Positions 42,568 through 51,274 of a DNA stretch of 56,884 nt are shown here, piece by piece (the stretch's first letter is position 1; the number at the start of each line of letters is the position of its first letter). The notes under the pieces are model-generated. The model did not search any database and was not told the origin of the DNA. It saw only the letters and a program-made list of their open reading frames with translations. Made by a program: the position numbers and the translations under genes. The stretch lies in NCBI GenBank assembly GCA_964195715.1, contig CAXMRU010000320.1:1-56884 (forward strand), read 5' to 3'. This DNA comes from Benthicola sp964195715. GTDB taxonomy: Bacteria > Gemmatimonadota > Gemmatimonadetes > Palauibacterales > Palauibacteraceae.

Positions 42568-43749
42568 TCAGGCCAGGGTGGACCGGATGGCCTCAAGCAG
42601 CGCCTGAAGGTCTTCCTCCCCGTTGTACACGTGCGGCGCGACCCGCACGGCACTGCCGCGAAGCGACACCGTGATGGAGCGCGCCTCCAGCTCCGGGACC
42701 AGGCGAGCCGGATCGACTCCCGCGGGCAGGCGAAGACCGAACAGGTGGGCGCCGCGCCAGGCCTCGTCCTCGACCGACACTCCGAGGGAAGCCGCCTCGG
42801 CGAGCGGTCCTCGCGTGATGTTCCGGCAATAGTCCTGGATCCGCTCGGGAGTCCACTCGAGGATCTTCCGGATCGCCGCCAACTGCATGGGGACCAGGAT
42901 GAAGTTCGAACGCTCTCCCATGTCGTACCTGGCAGCGGCCGGACGATAGTCATCCCGGTACTCGGCCACTCGACGAAAGTCGTCGCTCCCGAGACGCGAG
43001 ATCCACGTCTCCTCCAGGGGAGCGCCGTCGTCGAACCGGCTCCCGTACCACGCCAGGCTGATGCTGTACGGACCCAGCAACCACTTATAGCCGGCGCACA
43101 CCAGCGCGTCAGGGCCGATGGCCTCCAGATCGAAGGGGGCCGCGCCCACGGATTGCGTCCCGTCGATGATCAGAGCCGCACCGACCTCCCGGGCCCGTCG
43201 CCCCACAGTTTCCAGATCGAATCGAGTGCCGTCCATCCAGTGGTATTGCGGCAGTGCGATGACGGAAGTCGAGCGGTTGATCGCTTGCAGCAGGGTCTCG
43301 TTCCACGCTTCTCCCCTGGAGCCTGAGACGGTGGGTGGATCTACTGTCACCAGCTCCAGACGACGGTCGGAGGCCAGGCGCCTCCACGGGTATACGTTGC
43401 TCGGGAACTGCTCGCCCAGGATCACGATCCGCGATCCCTCGTCCGGAACCAGGTTCCGGGCCGCGGCCGTGATTCCGTAGGAAACGGACGGAACGATGGC
43501 GACTCGGGCCGGATCTGCCGCACCCACCAGGGTCGCGAACGCCTCGCGCAGGCGGTCGCTATCTCGAAAGAAGTCTTCCGGCGCAGTGTCAAACGGCCGT
43601 CGCTTAAGGCGCAAACCCTCGATGCCCGCCTCCTCCACTTCGCGCAGAAGTGGAGACATGTAGGCGCAATTCAGGTAGTGAACCTCCGCCGGAATGTGGA
43701 AGCCCTCGGTCTGTCGACTCAACGGCGACAGGACCGTCGGAGTCGTCAC
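42568..43749 (-). CDS. Class V aminotransferase-like PLP enzyme
   Basis: A 393-residue PLP enzyme of the class V fold (cysteine desulfurase/isopenicillin epimerase-like). The Schiff-base Lys is in CAGYKWLLGPYS, the ring-contact Asp in IIDGTQSVG, and HWMDGTRFD supplies the adjacent loop. The N-terminus has YLNCAYMSPL instead of the desulfurase Y-DNAAT motif, and no active-site Cys is obvious, so a desulfurase role is unlikely. GTG start, with AGG upstream; it follows the Gfo/Idh gene by 10 bases. Likely works on the product of the neighbour, but the substrate is unknown. Confidence 0.86.
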   Translation of the reverse strand: MTTPTVLSPLSRQTEGFHIPAEVHYLNCAYMSPLLREVEEAGIEGLRLKRRPFDTAPEDFFRDSDRLREAFATLVGAADPARVAIVPSVSYGITAAARNLVPDEGSRIVILGEQFPSNVYPWRRLASDRRLELVTVDPPTVSGSRGEAWNETLLQAINRSTSVIALPQYHWMDGTRFDLETVGRRAREVGAALIIDGTQSVGAAPFDLEAIGPDALVCAGYKWLLGPYSISLAWYGSRFDDGAPLEETWISRLGSDDFRRVAEYRDDYRPAAARYDMGERSNFILVPMQLAAIRKILEWTPERIQDYCRNITRGPLAEAASLGVSVEDEAWRGAHLFGLRLPAGVDPARLVPELEARSITVSLRGSAVRVAPHVYNGEEDLQALLEAIRSTLA

Positions 43750-43759
43750 GAGCGGGGCC

Positions 43760-44767
43760 TCACAGGGCTACCTCGCGTCCCTCGCGCGCCGACCGGTAGC
43801 AGGCCTCCAGTACTTCGATCAGCCGCACCTGGTCCTCGTGCACCTCGAGCGGCTTCTCGCCTCGCACGTACCGGAGGAAGTCTCCCCACTCCTGCCGGTA
43901 AGAGTCCGTGTACAGCTCGGCCGGCGGCCTGTCCATCGGTGGGGTCACGTCCATGATTCCGGACTCGGTCGTCGAGAGGAGCTGGAGCGGATAAGAGTAG
44001 GCCGATCCCCGGTTTCCCAGCACGACCACCGAGTGGCGGTCCTTCTCGTCGATCAGCTCCCACGTGACTTCGACCGTCGCCGACGTACCACCCTCGAGCC
44101 CCATATGAACGGAGGCCGCAGTTTCCACCTCTCCCTCACCGTGGAGCCTCGCGCACAAACGCTCCACGGCCGGATAATCCAAGATCCAGAGCAGAACGTC
44201 GAGTGCTTGCGCTCCAAGGTCCATGAGCACTCCACCGCCGGCTCTCGCCGGGTCTCGACGCCAGCCGCGGCGCGGCCTGCGCGACCGGCGATTGAGCCAG
44301 ATGGAGCGGATGTGGCTCACGGAGCCGACTTCCCGGCTGGCCACGAAATGCTTGATCGCCCGCAGGTCGAATCGATAGCGCAGATTGTTCGCTACCATCA
44401 GCTCGCGTCCCGTTTCCGATGCGGCGTCGATCAGGCGTCGGGCAGTCGCCGACTCGGATACGAAGGGCCGCTCGCACATCACATGTGCGTCGAGTGCGAG
44501 GGCCGACAGGACTCCGGACTCGTGCTCGCTGGTGGGCGAACAGACGAGGACTGCATCGAAGGCGGCCTGGTCGGCGAGCTCGTCCAGTGTCGAAGCCACG
44601 GCGTCGATCTCGAAACGCTCGGCGATCGTCCTGGCCTTCGCCACATCGGTGTCGACAAGGCCAGCCACGGTGACATCTCTCAGGCGCTTGAGAATCGGCA
44701 GGTGAACGACCTGGGCCGCACCACCGGCCCCCAGAACGGCAACATTGACGGTGCGGGGCACGGGCAC
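43760..44767 (-). CDS. Gfo/Idh/MocA-family oxidoreductase
   Basis: 335 residues, two domains. Rossmann NAD(P) loop AVLGAGGAAQVVHLP (near residue 10), VSSP-type segment VLVCSPTSEHESG, and the family block CERPFVSESATA, where the usual EKP Lys is Arg, unusual because that Lys contacts the cofactor and substrate. The C-terminal half has the GGGVLMDLGAQALDVLLW helix (canonical GG-x-DxGxH with His replaced by Gln). With both catalytic positions changed, activity is uncertain. GTG start with AAGGAG seven bases upstream. Lies 35 bases after the beta-barrel gene in the same run. Confidence 0.85.
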   Translation of the reverse strand: MPVPRTVNVAVLGAGGAAQVVHLPILKRLRDVTVAGLVDTDVAKARTIAERFEIDAVASTLDELADQAAFDAVLVCSPTSEHESGVLSALALDAHVMCERPFVSESATARRLIDAASETGRELMVANNLRYRFDLRAIKHFVASREVGSVSHIRSIWLNRRSRRPRRGWRRDPARAGGGVLMDLGAQALDVLLWILDYPAVERLCARLHGEGEVETAASVHMGLEGGTSATVEVTWELIDEKDRHSVVVLGNRGSAYSYPLQLLSTTESGIMDVTPPMDRPPAELYTDSYRQEWGDFLRYVRGEKPLEVHEDQVRLIEVLEACYRSAREGREVAL

Positions 44768-44802
44768 GGGTGGTCTCCTTTCGCTCGCTTCGATCAGATG
44801 CG

Positions 44803-45441
44803 TCAGAACCGGTACGCGACGCCCGCGTAGACGGCCACGTTGCTTGCAGAGGTCACGAGCGTTCCACGTGCGTCCGAGTACAGACGAAGGTGGTTGCCGA
44901 CCTCCAGCTCCAGGCCGCCGACGATCGACAGCCCGGCCGTGACAACCGCGTCGTCCAGAAACGTGCCCTGAATCGCAGGACCTGAATCGTTCAGCACGTA
45001 CATGTCGATGCCGGCTCCGAGGTAAGGTGCCAGCGCCGGATCGGGCAGCGTCCATTGCAGGTCCAGCCCGATGACCCAGTAGTCGCGCGTCAGTTTTCCG
45101 AGGTCGATGTTGCAGTCCGGCGGATTGCACAGGGACTCGAGGTTGCTTTCGAACTTCGCTACAGCCTTATCCTCGATATCGGCCTTCCAGTACGCAAAAC
45201 GTGGTACGACGCGCACGAACGGTCCGAGGAAGCCCAGGTCGGCTCTTACTCCGAACCCGACCGTTCCTTTCGCATCCTTCGCGTTCGCCCAGACAACCTC
45301 GACTCCGATCGCTTGCAAGCCCAGGTGCTCGTAGTCGTACTCCTCCAGATTCTGGGCAGCGCCTTCGCCAGCCCCGAACAGAACGGCCATGGCCACCGCC
45401 GACACCAGCCCGGCGGTACGAGGTCCGCGCTTTCCCCTCAT
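44803..45441 (-). CDS. Small outer-membrane beta-barrel protein (porin-like)
   Basis: 212 residues: signal peptide of about 29 residues (ending GEGAAQ) then alternating hydrophobic strands with aromatic girdles, e.g. KGTVGFGVRADLGFLGPFVR, FAYWKAD, WVIGLDLQWTL, and a C-terminal VAVYAGVAYRF ending in Phe as outer-membrane barrels do. About eight strands are expected. A Cys pair (SLCNPPDCN) in a loop may form a disulfide. AAGGAG is seven bases before ATG. The start overlaps the stop of the SpoIID-like gene by four bases (ATGA). Confidence 0.78.
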   Translation of the reverse strand: MRGKRGPRTAGLVSAVAMAVLFGAGEGAAQNLEEYDYEHLGLQAIGVEVVWANAKDAKGTVGFGVRADLGFLGPFVRVVPRFAYWKADIEDKAVAKFESNLESLCNPPDCNIDLGKLTRDYWVIGLDLQWTLPDPALAPYLGAGIDMYVLNDSGPAIQGTFLDDAVVTAGLSIVGGLELEVGNHLRLYSDARGTLVTSASNVAVYAGVAYRF

Positions 45442-46703
45442 CCGTCGTCTCCTTCATACACGTCTACGAGAGTGGCCCCCGGGTAGTAGGCTTCGAGGAT
45501 CTGCTTGTAAGTCTGGCCGGCGCGCGCCCGGCCGATGGCGCCCCACTGGCACATCCCGGCACCGTGACCATAGCCACGGCCCCGAAGCTCCACCAGACCG
45601 CCGCCACCCTCCGCGACCGCGAAATCGGTGGAATTCAGGATCCGATCGTCACCGGGAAGCGCCCGTCGAATATCGAGGCGGCTGAGTATCAGATCCATCC
45701 CCACACCGCGGAACGCCAGGTCTCTGACTCTTCCGCTCGGCGTACGGTGGACGACCTCCAGCTGTTCCACGCGTCCCAGATCATCGACCCGCACGCCAAA
45801 GTGAGCGGCCAGCTCCCGCCTCGACACCGAGTCGAGCTCCTGGCGGGTCCAGGAAACGCTCCAGCGATAGCGCGGTGAGGCGGAGCAGTAGTCCGTGCCA
45901 TCGGGCGCCCGGTCGGAGACAGACCGGAGATAAGGAGCCGGTTCCCGATCGAGAACTTCCTCGACAGCCGCCGTTCGGCCCCCGCAGGTGGAGTGATAGA
46001 ACGCCCGGATGGGTCTGCCCTCGTAGAGAAGGACTCGTCCGGCCGTTGCCCGGACGGCCCGCGTGGACTCTGATCGCTCGGCTCGTATCCCGCCGTAGGC
46101 CTGGTCTGCAACGCTACCGAAGAGGTCAAAACCCATCTCGGCGTGCCCGCCGAGATGCGCCATCGCATAGGTCCGCGCCGCCACCGCCTGTGCCTCGACC
46201 GCCGCTAGCTCCTGGGGTCCCCTGGGGCCGATCTCGAGCGGCACGACGCCCAGCAGGTAATTCTCGATGGGCAGAATGTTGATGGCGGTCACCGCCCCCG
46301 CTCCGACGACTCGCAGCTCCGCGGACCCCCGATACGGAACCCCATCGATGTGCACCGGGGCGCCCTGCTCCGCCGGCCGAGCGAGAAGCGACGGAACCCC
46401 AGAAGGAGGGTTCCGGATCTCACCTTCGAGGAACAGCGCATCGCCCGATGCCGTGATCCGAACCGTGGCCCCCGGTGCGATCTCGCCGGCCGGCTGACCC
46501 GTGAGCACATCTGACAGTTGAAGCCCGCCCGGCGACGAGAGGGTGATCTGTTCCCGATCCACCACAACGCCTACGCGTACCGTGGGTCCCGGGCCCGCCG
46601 ACACCGCAGGGGTGGTATCCTGCGTAACCGGTACGTGAGACAGCGGGACCAGAAGCCAGGCCAACGGCATGGTGAAAGCGAGAACGCCCGGACGAGTCAG
46701 CAC
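45438..46703 (-). CDS. SpoIID/LytB-domain protein
   Basis: About 421 residues. A hydrophobic N-terminal signal (residues 9-28) is followed by a beta region and the SpoIID core: INILPIENYLLGVVPLEIGP, LAAVEAQAVAARTYAMAHL, ARSxYH-type segment RAFYHSTCGGRTA, and RGYGHGAGMCQWGA. SpoIID is a lytic transglycosylase acting on denuded glycan in sporulation; related domains occur widely in non-sporulating bacteria for cell-wall remodelling. The GTG at 46703, five bases after the rimO stop, was chosen over a longer frame covering rimO's end. No sporulation gene is nearby. Confidence 0.88.
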   Translation of the reverse strand: MLTRPGVLAFTMPLAWLLVPLSHVPVTQDTTPAVSAGPGPTVRVGVVVDREQITLSSPGGLQLSDVLTGQPAGEIAPGATVRITASGDALFLEGEIRNPPSGVPSLLARPAEQGAPVHIDGVPYRGSAELRVVGAGAVTAINILPIENYLLGVVPLEIGPRGPQELAAVEAQAVAARTYAMAHLGGHAEMGFDLFGSVADQAYGGIRAERSESTRAVRATAGRVLLYEGRPIRAFYHSTCGGRTAAVEEVLDREPAPYLRSVSDRAPDGTDYCSASPRYRWSVSWTRQELDSVSRRELAAHFGVRVDDLGRVEQLEVVHRTPSGRVRDLAFRGVGMDLILSRLDIRRALPGDDRILNSTDFAVAEGGGGLVELRGRGYGHGAGMCQWGAIGRARAGQTYKQILEAYYPGATLVDVYEGDDG

Positions 46704-46707
46704 GGCT

Positions 46708-48096
46708 TCAGCGACCCCACACGGCTTCGAGTCCCAACGGCAGCACGGGCAGAGAACGACGGCGCCGGCCCACCGGTCCTTGCGGAGGCAGGCGAATGAC
46801 ATCGCGGACTTCCGCCCGGAGATCGTAGTCGTCGGCGTCCACGATCTCCGCCTCCACCAGGGTCCCGACGGTCAGTCCATTCCCCCGATCGAGGAGCGTG
46901 ACACCATCCACGTCGTCTGCCTGGCCCCATGTGCGGGCCACGGGAGCCTCTCCCGCCTCATCCACAAGCGCCTGTACCCGCCGCCCGATCGTGGCAGACA
47001 GCCGATCGGCACTGATCGCGCGCTGCACCTCGAGCAGTTCCTCGAGCCGGTCACGGCCGACTCCGTCGGGAAGAAAATCGTCCTCAAGTTCCATCGCCCG
47101 CGTGCCGTCCTGTGGCGAGAAAACAAATGAACCTAGATGATCGAACTCGATTTCTTCCATAAAGTTAAGTAGATCACGAAAATCCTCATTTGTTTCGCCG
47201 GGAAATCCGACCAGGACTGTTGTCCGAAGGGTCAGATCCGGGATCGAACGGCGCAGCCAGGAGATCTTCTTCCGGAGCCTGCCCTGCCTTTCCGGGCGAC
47301 GCATTCGCTTCAGGACGGCGTCGCTCGCGTGCTGGATCGGCATGTCGAGATACGGGACAATCCGGCGCTCGTTGGCCATCAGCTCGACCAGCGGTTCGCG
47401 AAGGCCGGCCGAGTAGATGTACAGCAAGCGGAACCACGGGATGTCTGTTTCCTCCAGCAGTCGCTGCAGCAACGAGGCCAACTCCGCTCGGGCAGGCAGG
47501 TCACGACCGTAGTGGGCCAGGTCCTGCGCCACCAGGTTGACCTCGACCGCACCCTGGGCCTCCAGGCGTTGAGCCTCGGCCACGAGCCGATCGGTCTCGA
47601 ACGACCGGTGCTTCCCCCTCCACAGCGGGATGGCGCAGAACGCACACCCGTGGTCGCATCCTTCGGCGATCTTCAGATATCGGACGTGGCGCCGATCCGT
47701 GAGCGGAATCCTCTCGCCCGGGTGGGGTCCGCGCTCCGGATCGAGAAGCCCCCTCCGCTCGAGCTCCGGCACCAGCCGGTCCATGTCGCGCAGACCGATG
47801 AACAGGTCCAACTCCGGAAGGGCCGATTCCAGCTCGTCCCGATACTGTTCGACCAGGCAGCCAACGGCGACGACAGCCTTGCAAACGCCCTCGTCTTTCA
47901 GACGGCCCATCTCGAGCAGCGTTTCGATCGACTCTTCCTTCGCCGCGTCGATGAATCCGCACGTGTTGACGAGGATGACTTCGGCCTCGGAGAGAACGTG
48001 GGTGTGGACGGCGCCGTGATCCGCCAGTGCGGCCAGCATACGCTCCGAGTCGACCGTGTTCTTGTCGCAACCCAGACTGACCATACCCAGCTTCAC
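46708..48096 (-). CDS. rimO: Ribosomal protein S12 methylthiotransferase
   Basis: A 462-residue radical SAM enzyme that adds a methylthio group to Asp89 of S12. N-terminal UPF0004 domain (LGMVSLGCDKNTVDSERML, ILVNTCGFIDAAKEESI) with three Cys for the second Fe-S cluster; radical SAM CxxxCxxC in AEGCDHGCAFCAIPLWRG; and a C-terminal TRAM domain (about 390-450). The D after the first Cys and the GFIDAAKEES block mark RimO rather than MiaB. GTG 48096 gives VKLGMVSLGC, the family start; TTG 48120, overlapping the LolA stop, is the alternative. Confidence 0.93.
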   Translation of the reverse strand: MKLGMVSLGCDKNTVDSERMLAALADHGAVHTHVLSEAEVILVNTCGFIDAAKEESIETLLEMGRLKDEGVCKAVVAVGCLVEQYRDELESALPELDLFIGLRDMDRLVPELERRGLLDPERGPHPGERIPLTDRRHVRYLKIAEGCDHGCAFCAIPLWRGKHRSFETDRLVAEAQRLEAQGAVEVNLVAQDLAHYGRDLPARAELASLLQRLLEETDIPWFRLLYIYSAGLREPLVELMANERRIVPYLDMPIQHASDAVLKRMRRPERQGRLRKKISWLRRSIPDLTLRTTVLVGFPGETNEDFRDLLNFMEEIEFDHLGSFVFSPQDGTRAMELEDDFLPDGVGRDRLEELLEVQRAISADRLSATIGRRVQALVDEAGEAPVARTWGQADDVDGVTLLDRGNGLTVGTLVEAEIVDADDYDLRAEVRDVIRLPPQGPVGRRRRSLPVLPLGLEAVWGR

Positions 48097-48116
48097 AGGC
48101 AAGCCAATAGGGCCAC

Positions 48117-48833
48117 TCAACCCTCGAACACGTCGGCGCCGTCCGGCGGGACGAACTCGAACACGGAGTCCGGGATCGCCTGGTTGGGCTGGAGATCACG
48201 CAGGATTACGGTGCGGATCGTCTCGTTTTCCTCCAGGATCTCGAAGCGTCTGACCAGGAAGGACTCCTGGTCCACCCAGACCCGCACCCTTCGGTACAGC
48301 GACTCGCCGGTCGGGGTGAGGACGATCCTCCAGGTCGCGCTTCCGGTCACGTCCTCGGATCCTTCGAGCACAGCAGCGTACCCGGTGTCGGTTTCCTCGA
48401 AGATGCGTCCCTGCAGATCGACCATGCCCGCGCCCGTCACGTTCGCATCGATATCCGACCGGATAACCTGGTTCGGATGCGTGCTCGGGTAGTAGAGCCA
48501 CAGGTACTGGCCATCGGCCACGATCACGTCACCGACGGGATCGGAGAAGTCCATCTTGAACCGGCCGCGCCCCTTCTGGTACCAGGTTCCGCTGCCGTCC
48601 CGGCGGCGAGCCAGCAGCGGGATCTCGATCGTCTGCTCGAACTGGGCCTGCAACGATTCGAGACTCTCGTACACCGTCTCGGCCCGATCCAGAAGCTGCT
48701 GCACTTCGGGAGTCCCCGAGCCGTCCTGCGCGCACACCTGATCCGGGAACACTACCGATGCCAGCAGGGCCAGTGCCCCCAGCGTGGAGGCGAATCTCCC
48801 CCTGAACGCGCTCTCTGCGGCTGATTGGTTCAC
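48117..48833 (-). CDS. lolA: LolA-like outer-membrane lipoprotein carrier
   Basis: 238 residues, periplasmic. Signal peptide of about 36 residues (FASTLGALALLASVVF) ending near VCAQ. The LolA fold is visible as LQAQFEQTIEIPLLARRRDG, GTWYQKGRGRFKMDFSDP, VADGQYLWLYYPSTHPNQV, and TVILRDLQPNQAIPDSVFEF. LolA carries lipoproteins from LolCDE to LolB. GTG 48833 was chosen because GGGAG lies five bases upstream; an ATG eight codons earlier lacks a ribosome site. Overlaps the possible TTG start of rimO. Function by family fold; LolB is not in the window. Confidence 0.83.
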   Translation of the reverse strand: MNQSAAESAFRGRFASTLGALALLASVVFPDQVCAQDGSGTPEVQQLLDRAETVYESLESLQAQFEQTIEIPLLARRRDGSGTWYQKGRGRFKMDFSDPVGDVIVADGQYLWLYYPSTHPNQVIRSDIDANVTGAGMVDLQGRIFEETDTGYAAVLEGSEDVTGSATWRIVLTPTGESLYRRVRVWVDQESFLVRRFEILEENETIRTVILRDLQPNQAIPDSVFEFVPPDGADVFEG

Positions 48834-48879
48834 TGCCACTCCCGGTTGCCGGCTCATGGAACGAGTCTTCAACGCTGAA

Positions 48880-51237
48880 CTACCCTCGCCCGTCCGGTGC
48901 CGTTCCGAGGTTCCCCTGGCCCAGGTCCGCGGTGGGGTCGTCGTCATCTACAGAGCCAGCCGCTTCCGTGGCCTCTGCCAGCAGATCGTCTCCGCGCAGC
49001 ACGGAATCCAGCTGCACAAGTGAGATCAGCACCTCTCGAGGACGCGAGCCGTCGGGAGGTCCGAGCACTCCAACGTCGTGCAGCTGATCGATGATTCGCG
49101 CGGCGCGGCCGTACCCGATCTTGAGTCTACGCTGCAACAGGCTCGTCGAGCCGGCGCCGTTATGAATCACGATCTCGGCTGCTTTGCGGAAATACGGATC
49201 CCATTCGGCCATCACCTCGTCGCTGACATCGACCTGGCTTTCCTGCAATTCCAGTTCTCGCACCTGCTTGAGGATGTTGGTCTCTTCAGACTCAAGCTCG
49301 CTGCGTGCGGCCGCCCTGTCCCGGTACCATTGGATCAGGCGCTCGGTCTCGTTCGTGTCGATGAACGCTCCCTGAATCCTGTGCGGGTCGGACTCGCCCG
49401 GCTCGAGGAAAAGCATGTCACCGTTCCCCAGGAGACTCTCAGCCCCGTTCTGGTCGATGATCGTCCGGCTGTCCGTCTTGGACGCCACGCGGAACGCAAT
49501 CCGGCAAGGGAAGTTGGCCTTGATGAGGCCGGTAATGACGTCGACGGAGGGGCGCTGGGTGGCGACCACCAGGTGGATCCCGACGGCTCGCGCCTTCTGC
49601 GCGAGGATCGCGAGCGGCGTCTCCACCTCGGCCTGAACGGTCATCATCAGGTCGGCCAGCTCGTCGATGATGAGCACTATATACGGTAACGTACCCTCGT
49701 CATACGGGCCCTTTCCCCATCCCTCCGAACGCTGCAGTTCTTCGCCGGCCCGGATCCGCCGGTTGAGCTCGACCAGGTTCCGGCACGCGTTGGCAGCAAG
49801 CAGCTTGTAGCGACGCCCCATCTCGTGAACGGTCCAGCGCAGGACGGTCGCGGCATCGTTGTTGTCCTTCACTACCGGGTGACGCAGGTGTGGCAGATCG
49901 TCATAGACGGTCAACTCGACCATCTTGGGATCGATCAACAGGAGACGGAGATCGCGCGGCGAGAATCTGTAGACCAGGCTCGTGATGATCGTGTTGATGC
50001 ACACCGACTTACCGGAGCCGGTGGCCCCGGCAATCAGGAGGTGAGGCATTTTCGCGAGATCCGCCGTGTACGGATCCCCCTCGAGGTCCCGGCCGAGGCC
50101 CAGCGTCAGCACTCCCGGGTCATTCTGCCAGGTGTCCGACTCGAGAATCTCCCGGAGCTGCACGATCTCGGGCTCCGGATTCGGCACTTCGACGCCGACA
50201 GCTCCCCTCCCCGGAATCGGAGCCACGATTCGCACCGATGGCGCCTTGAGAGCCAGCGCGAGATCGTCGGCCAGGGCGGCGATCTGCCCTACCTTCACCC
50301 CTTCGGCCGGGATGACCTCGAACTGGGTCACGACCGGCCCGGTGGTCCAGCCACCGATCGTGCCCTCGACCCGGTACGTGGCCAGCTTGTCGATCAGGAT
50401 CTGACCGAGGCGCTCGAGCTGGTTTGGCGCCATTCCCGATCCGCTACGCGTGGGAAGCCGCAGGAGGTCATTCGGAGGCAGCTCGTCGTCCGACGGATCA
50501 CCGCAATCCGGCAGTTGCGGTACCAACTCAGGAGAATCGCCCTCAGCATTTGCCGGCACCGCCGCTTCCGGCTCGGGGGCGAGCTCCGGCCCGGGTTCGG
50601 GCTCTGGCTCTGGGGCTGAGGTCTCCCACAGAGATTGATCCAGCCTCTCCGTCGCGCGGCGCTCCCTCCAGTTCGAGAACCAGACGGTCGTCGCAGCGTA
50701 TACCGCGTGGAGACCCTTCCACACATTCTGCGCGAGCCATTTCGCCGCTCGGCCGCCCAGCTCCACCGCTCGCTTCGGGGACACGCCCAGGGTCAGCACC
50801 ACCAGGGCCACGACAAACGCCGCGACGATCAACTGGGCCCCTATCGTGCCGAAAGCGGTCGTCAGGACCTCTGCCATGGACCGGCCGAGCCAGCCCGCGC
50901 CGGTTCCCGTGCCACCGAGCGACCGGCTGACGAACCACCAGCCGGCCGGAACGAACACCATGGCCCCACCGGAAAGGACGGTCCAGCGTAGGGCGGTCCT
51001 CTGCTCCAGGACTCCGAAACACCACAGCGCCCACACAAAGGTCGGAACGGCTACCAGAGCGGCCCCGAACCCGAACACCGTATTCAGGCCGAGGCTGAGC
51101 AGCTCGCCGGCGGGTCCGATGAGATTGCCCGAGTCCGCGCGGCCGGGCAGCAACTGGGGGACGAGGGCCAGCGTGACCAGGACGCCGAGTGCGATCAACC
51201 CTACGCCGAGTGCCTCCCGGCGCTGCCTCTCGTTCAC
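48880..51237 (-). CDS. ftsK: DNA translocase FtsK/SpoIIIE
   Basis: 785 residues. Four N-terminal membrane helices (about 12-31, 52-76, 86-105, 135-152), a Pro/Glu-rich linker (PEPEPEPGPELAPEPE), then the RecA-like motor: beta-alpha-beta alpha domain, Walker A LLIAGATGSGKSVCIN, Walker B YIVLIIDELADLMM, and VVATQRPSVDVITG. A winged-helix gamma domain at the end (STSLLQRRLKIGYGRAARIID) binds KOPS/SRS-type sites. It pumps chromosome DNA through the septum. GTG start with GGAG eight bases upstream. Normal length for a non-proteobacterial FtsK. It ends 46 bases before lolA. Confidence 0.95.
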   Translation of the reverse strand: MNERQRREALGVGLIALGVLVTLALVPQLLPGRADSGNLIGPAGELLSLGLNTVFGFGAALVAVPTFVWALWCFGVLEQRTALRWTVLSGGAMVFVPAGWWFVSRSLGGTGTGAGWLGRSMAEVLTTAFGTIGAQLIVAAFVVALVVLTLGVSPKRAVELGGRAAKWLAQNVWKGLHAVYAATTVWFSNWRERRATERLDQSLWETSAPEPEPEPGPELAPEPEAAVPANAEGDSPELVPQLPDCGDPSDDELPPNDLLRLPTRSGSGMAPNQLERLGQILIDKLATYRVEGTIGGWTTGPVVTQFEVIPAEGVKVGQIAALADDLALALKAPSVRIVAPIPGRGAVGVEVPNPEPEIVQLREILESDTWQNDPGVLTLGLGRDLEGDPYTADLAKMPHLLIAGATGSGKSVCINTIITSLVYRFSPRDLRLLLIDPKMVELTVYDDLPHLRHPVVKDNNDAATVLRWTVHEMGRRYKLLAANACRNLVELNRRIRAGEELQRSEGWGKGPYDEGTLPYIVLIIDELADLMMTVQAEVETPLAILAQKARAVGIHLVVATQRPSVDVITGLIKANFPCRIAFRVASKTDSRTIIDQNGAESLLGNGDMLFLEPGESDPHRIQGAFIDTNETERLIQWYRDRAAARSELESEETNILKQVRELELQESQVDVSDEVMAEWDPYFRKAAEIVIHNGAGSTSLLQRRLKIGYGRAARIIDQLHDVGVLGPPDGSRPREVLISLVQLDSVLRGDDLLAEATEAAGSVDDDDPTADLGQGNLGTAPDGRG

Positions 51238-51274
51238 CGTGCTGCTCCGTTCGGCACCATCCGGCGAGGCTGGA

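Noticed and set aside
45438..46703. Evidence for sporulation from the SpoIID-domain gene
   Set aside because: SpoIID domains are common in non-sporulating bacteria, and the window contains none of spoIIM, spoIIP, spoIIQ or sigma factors of sporulation.
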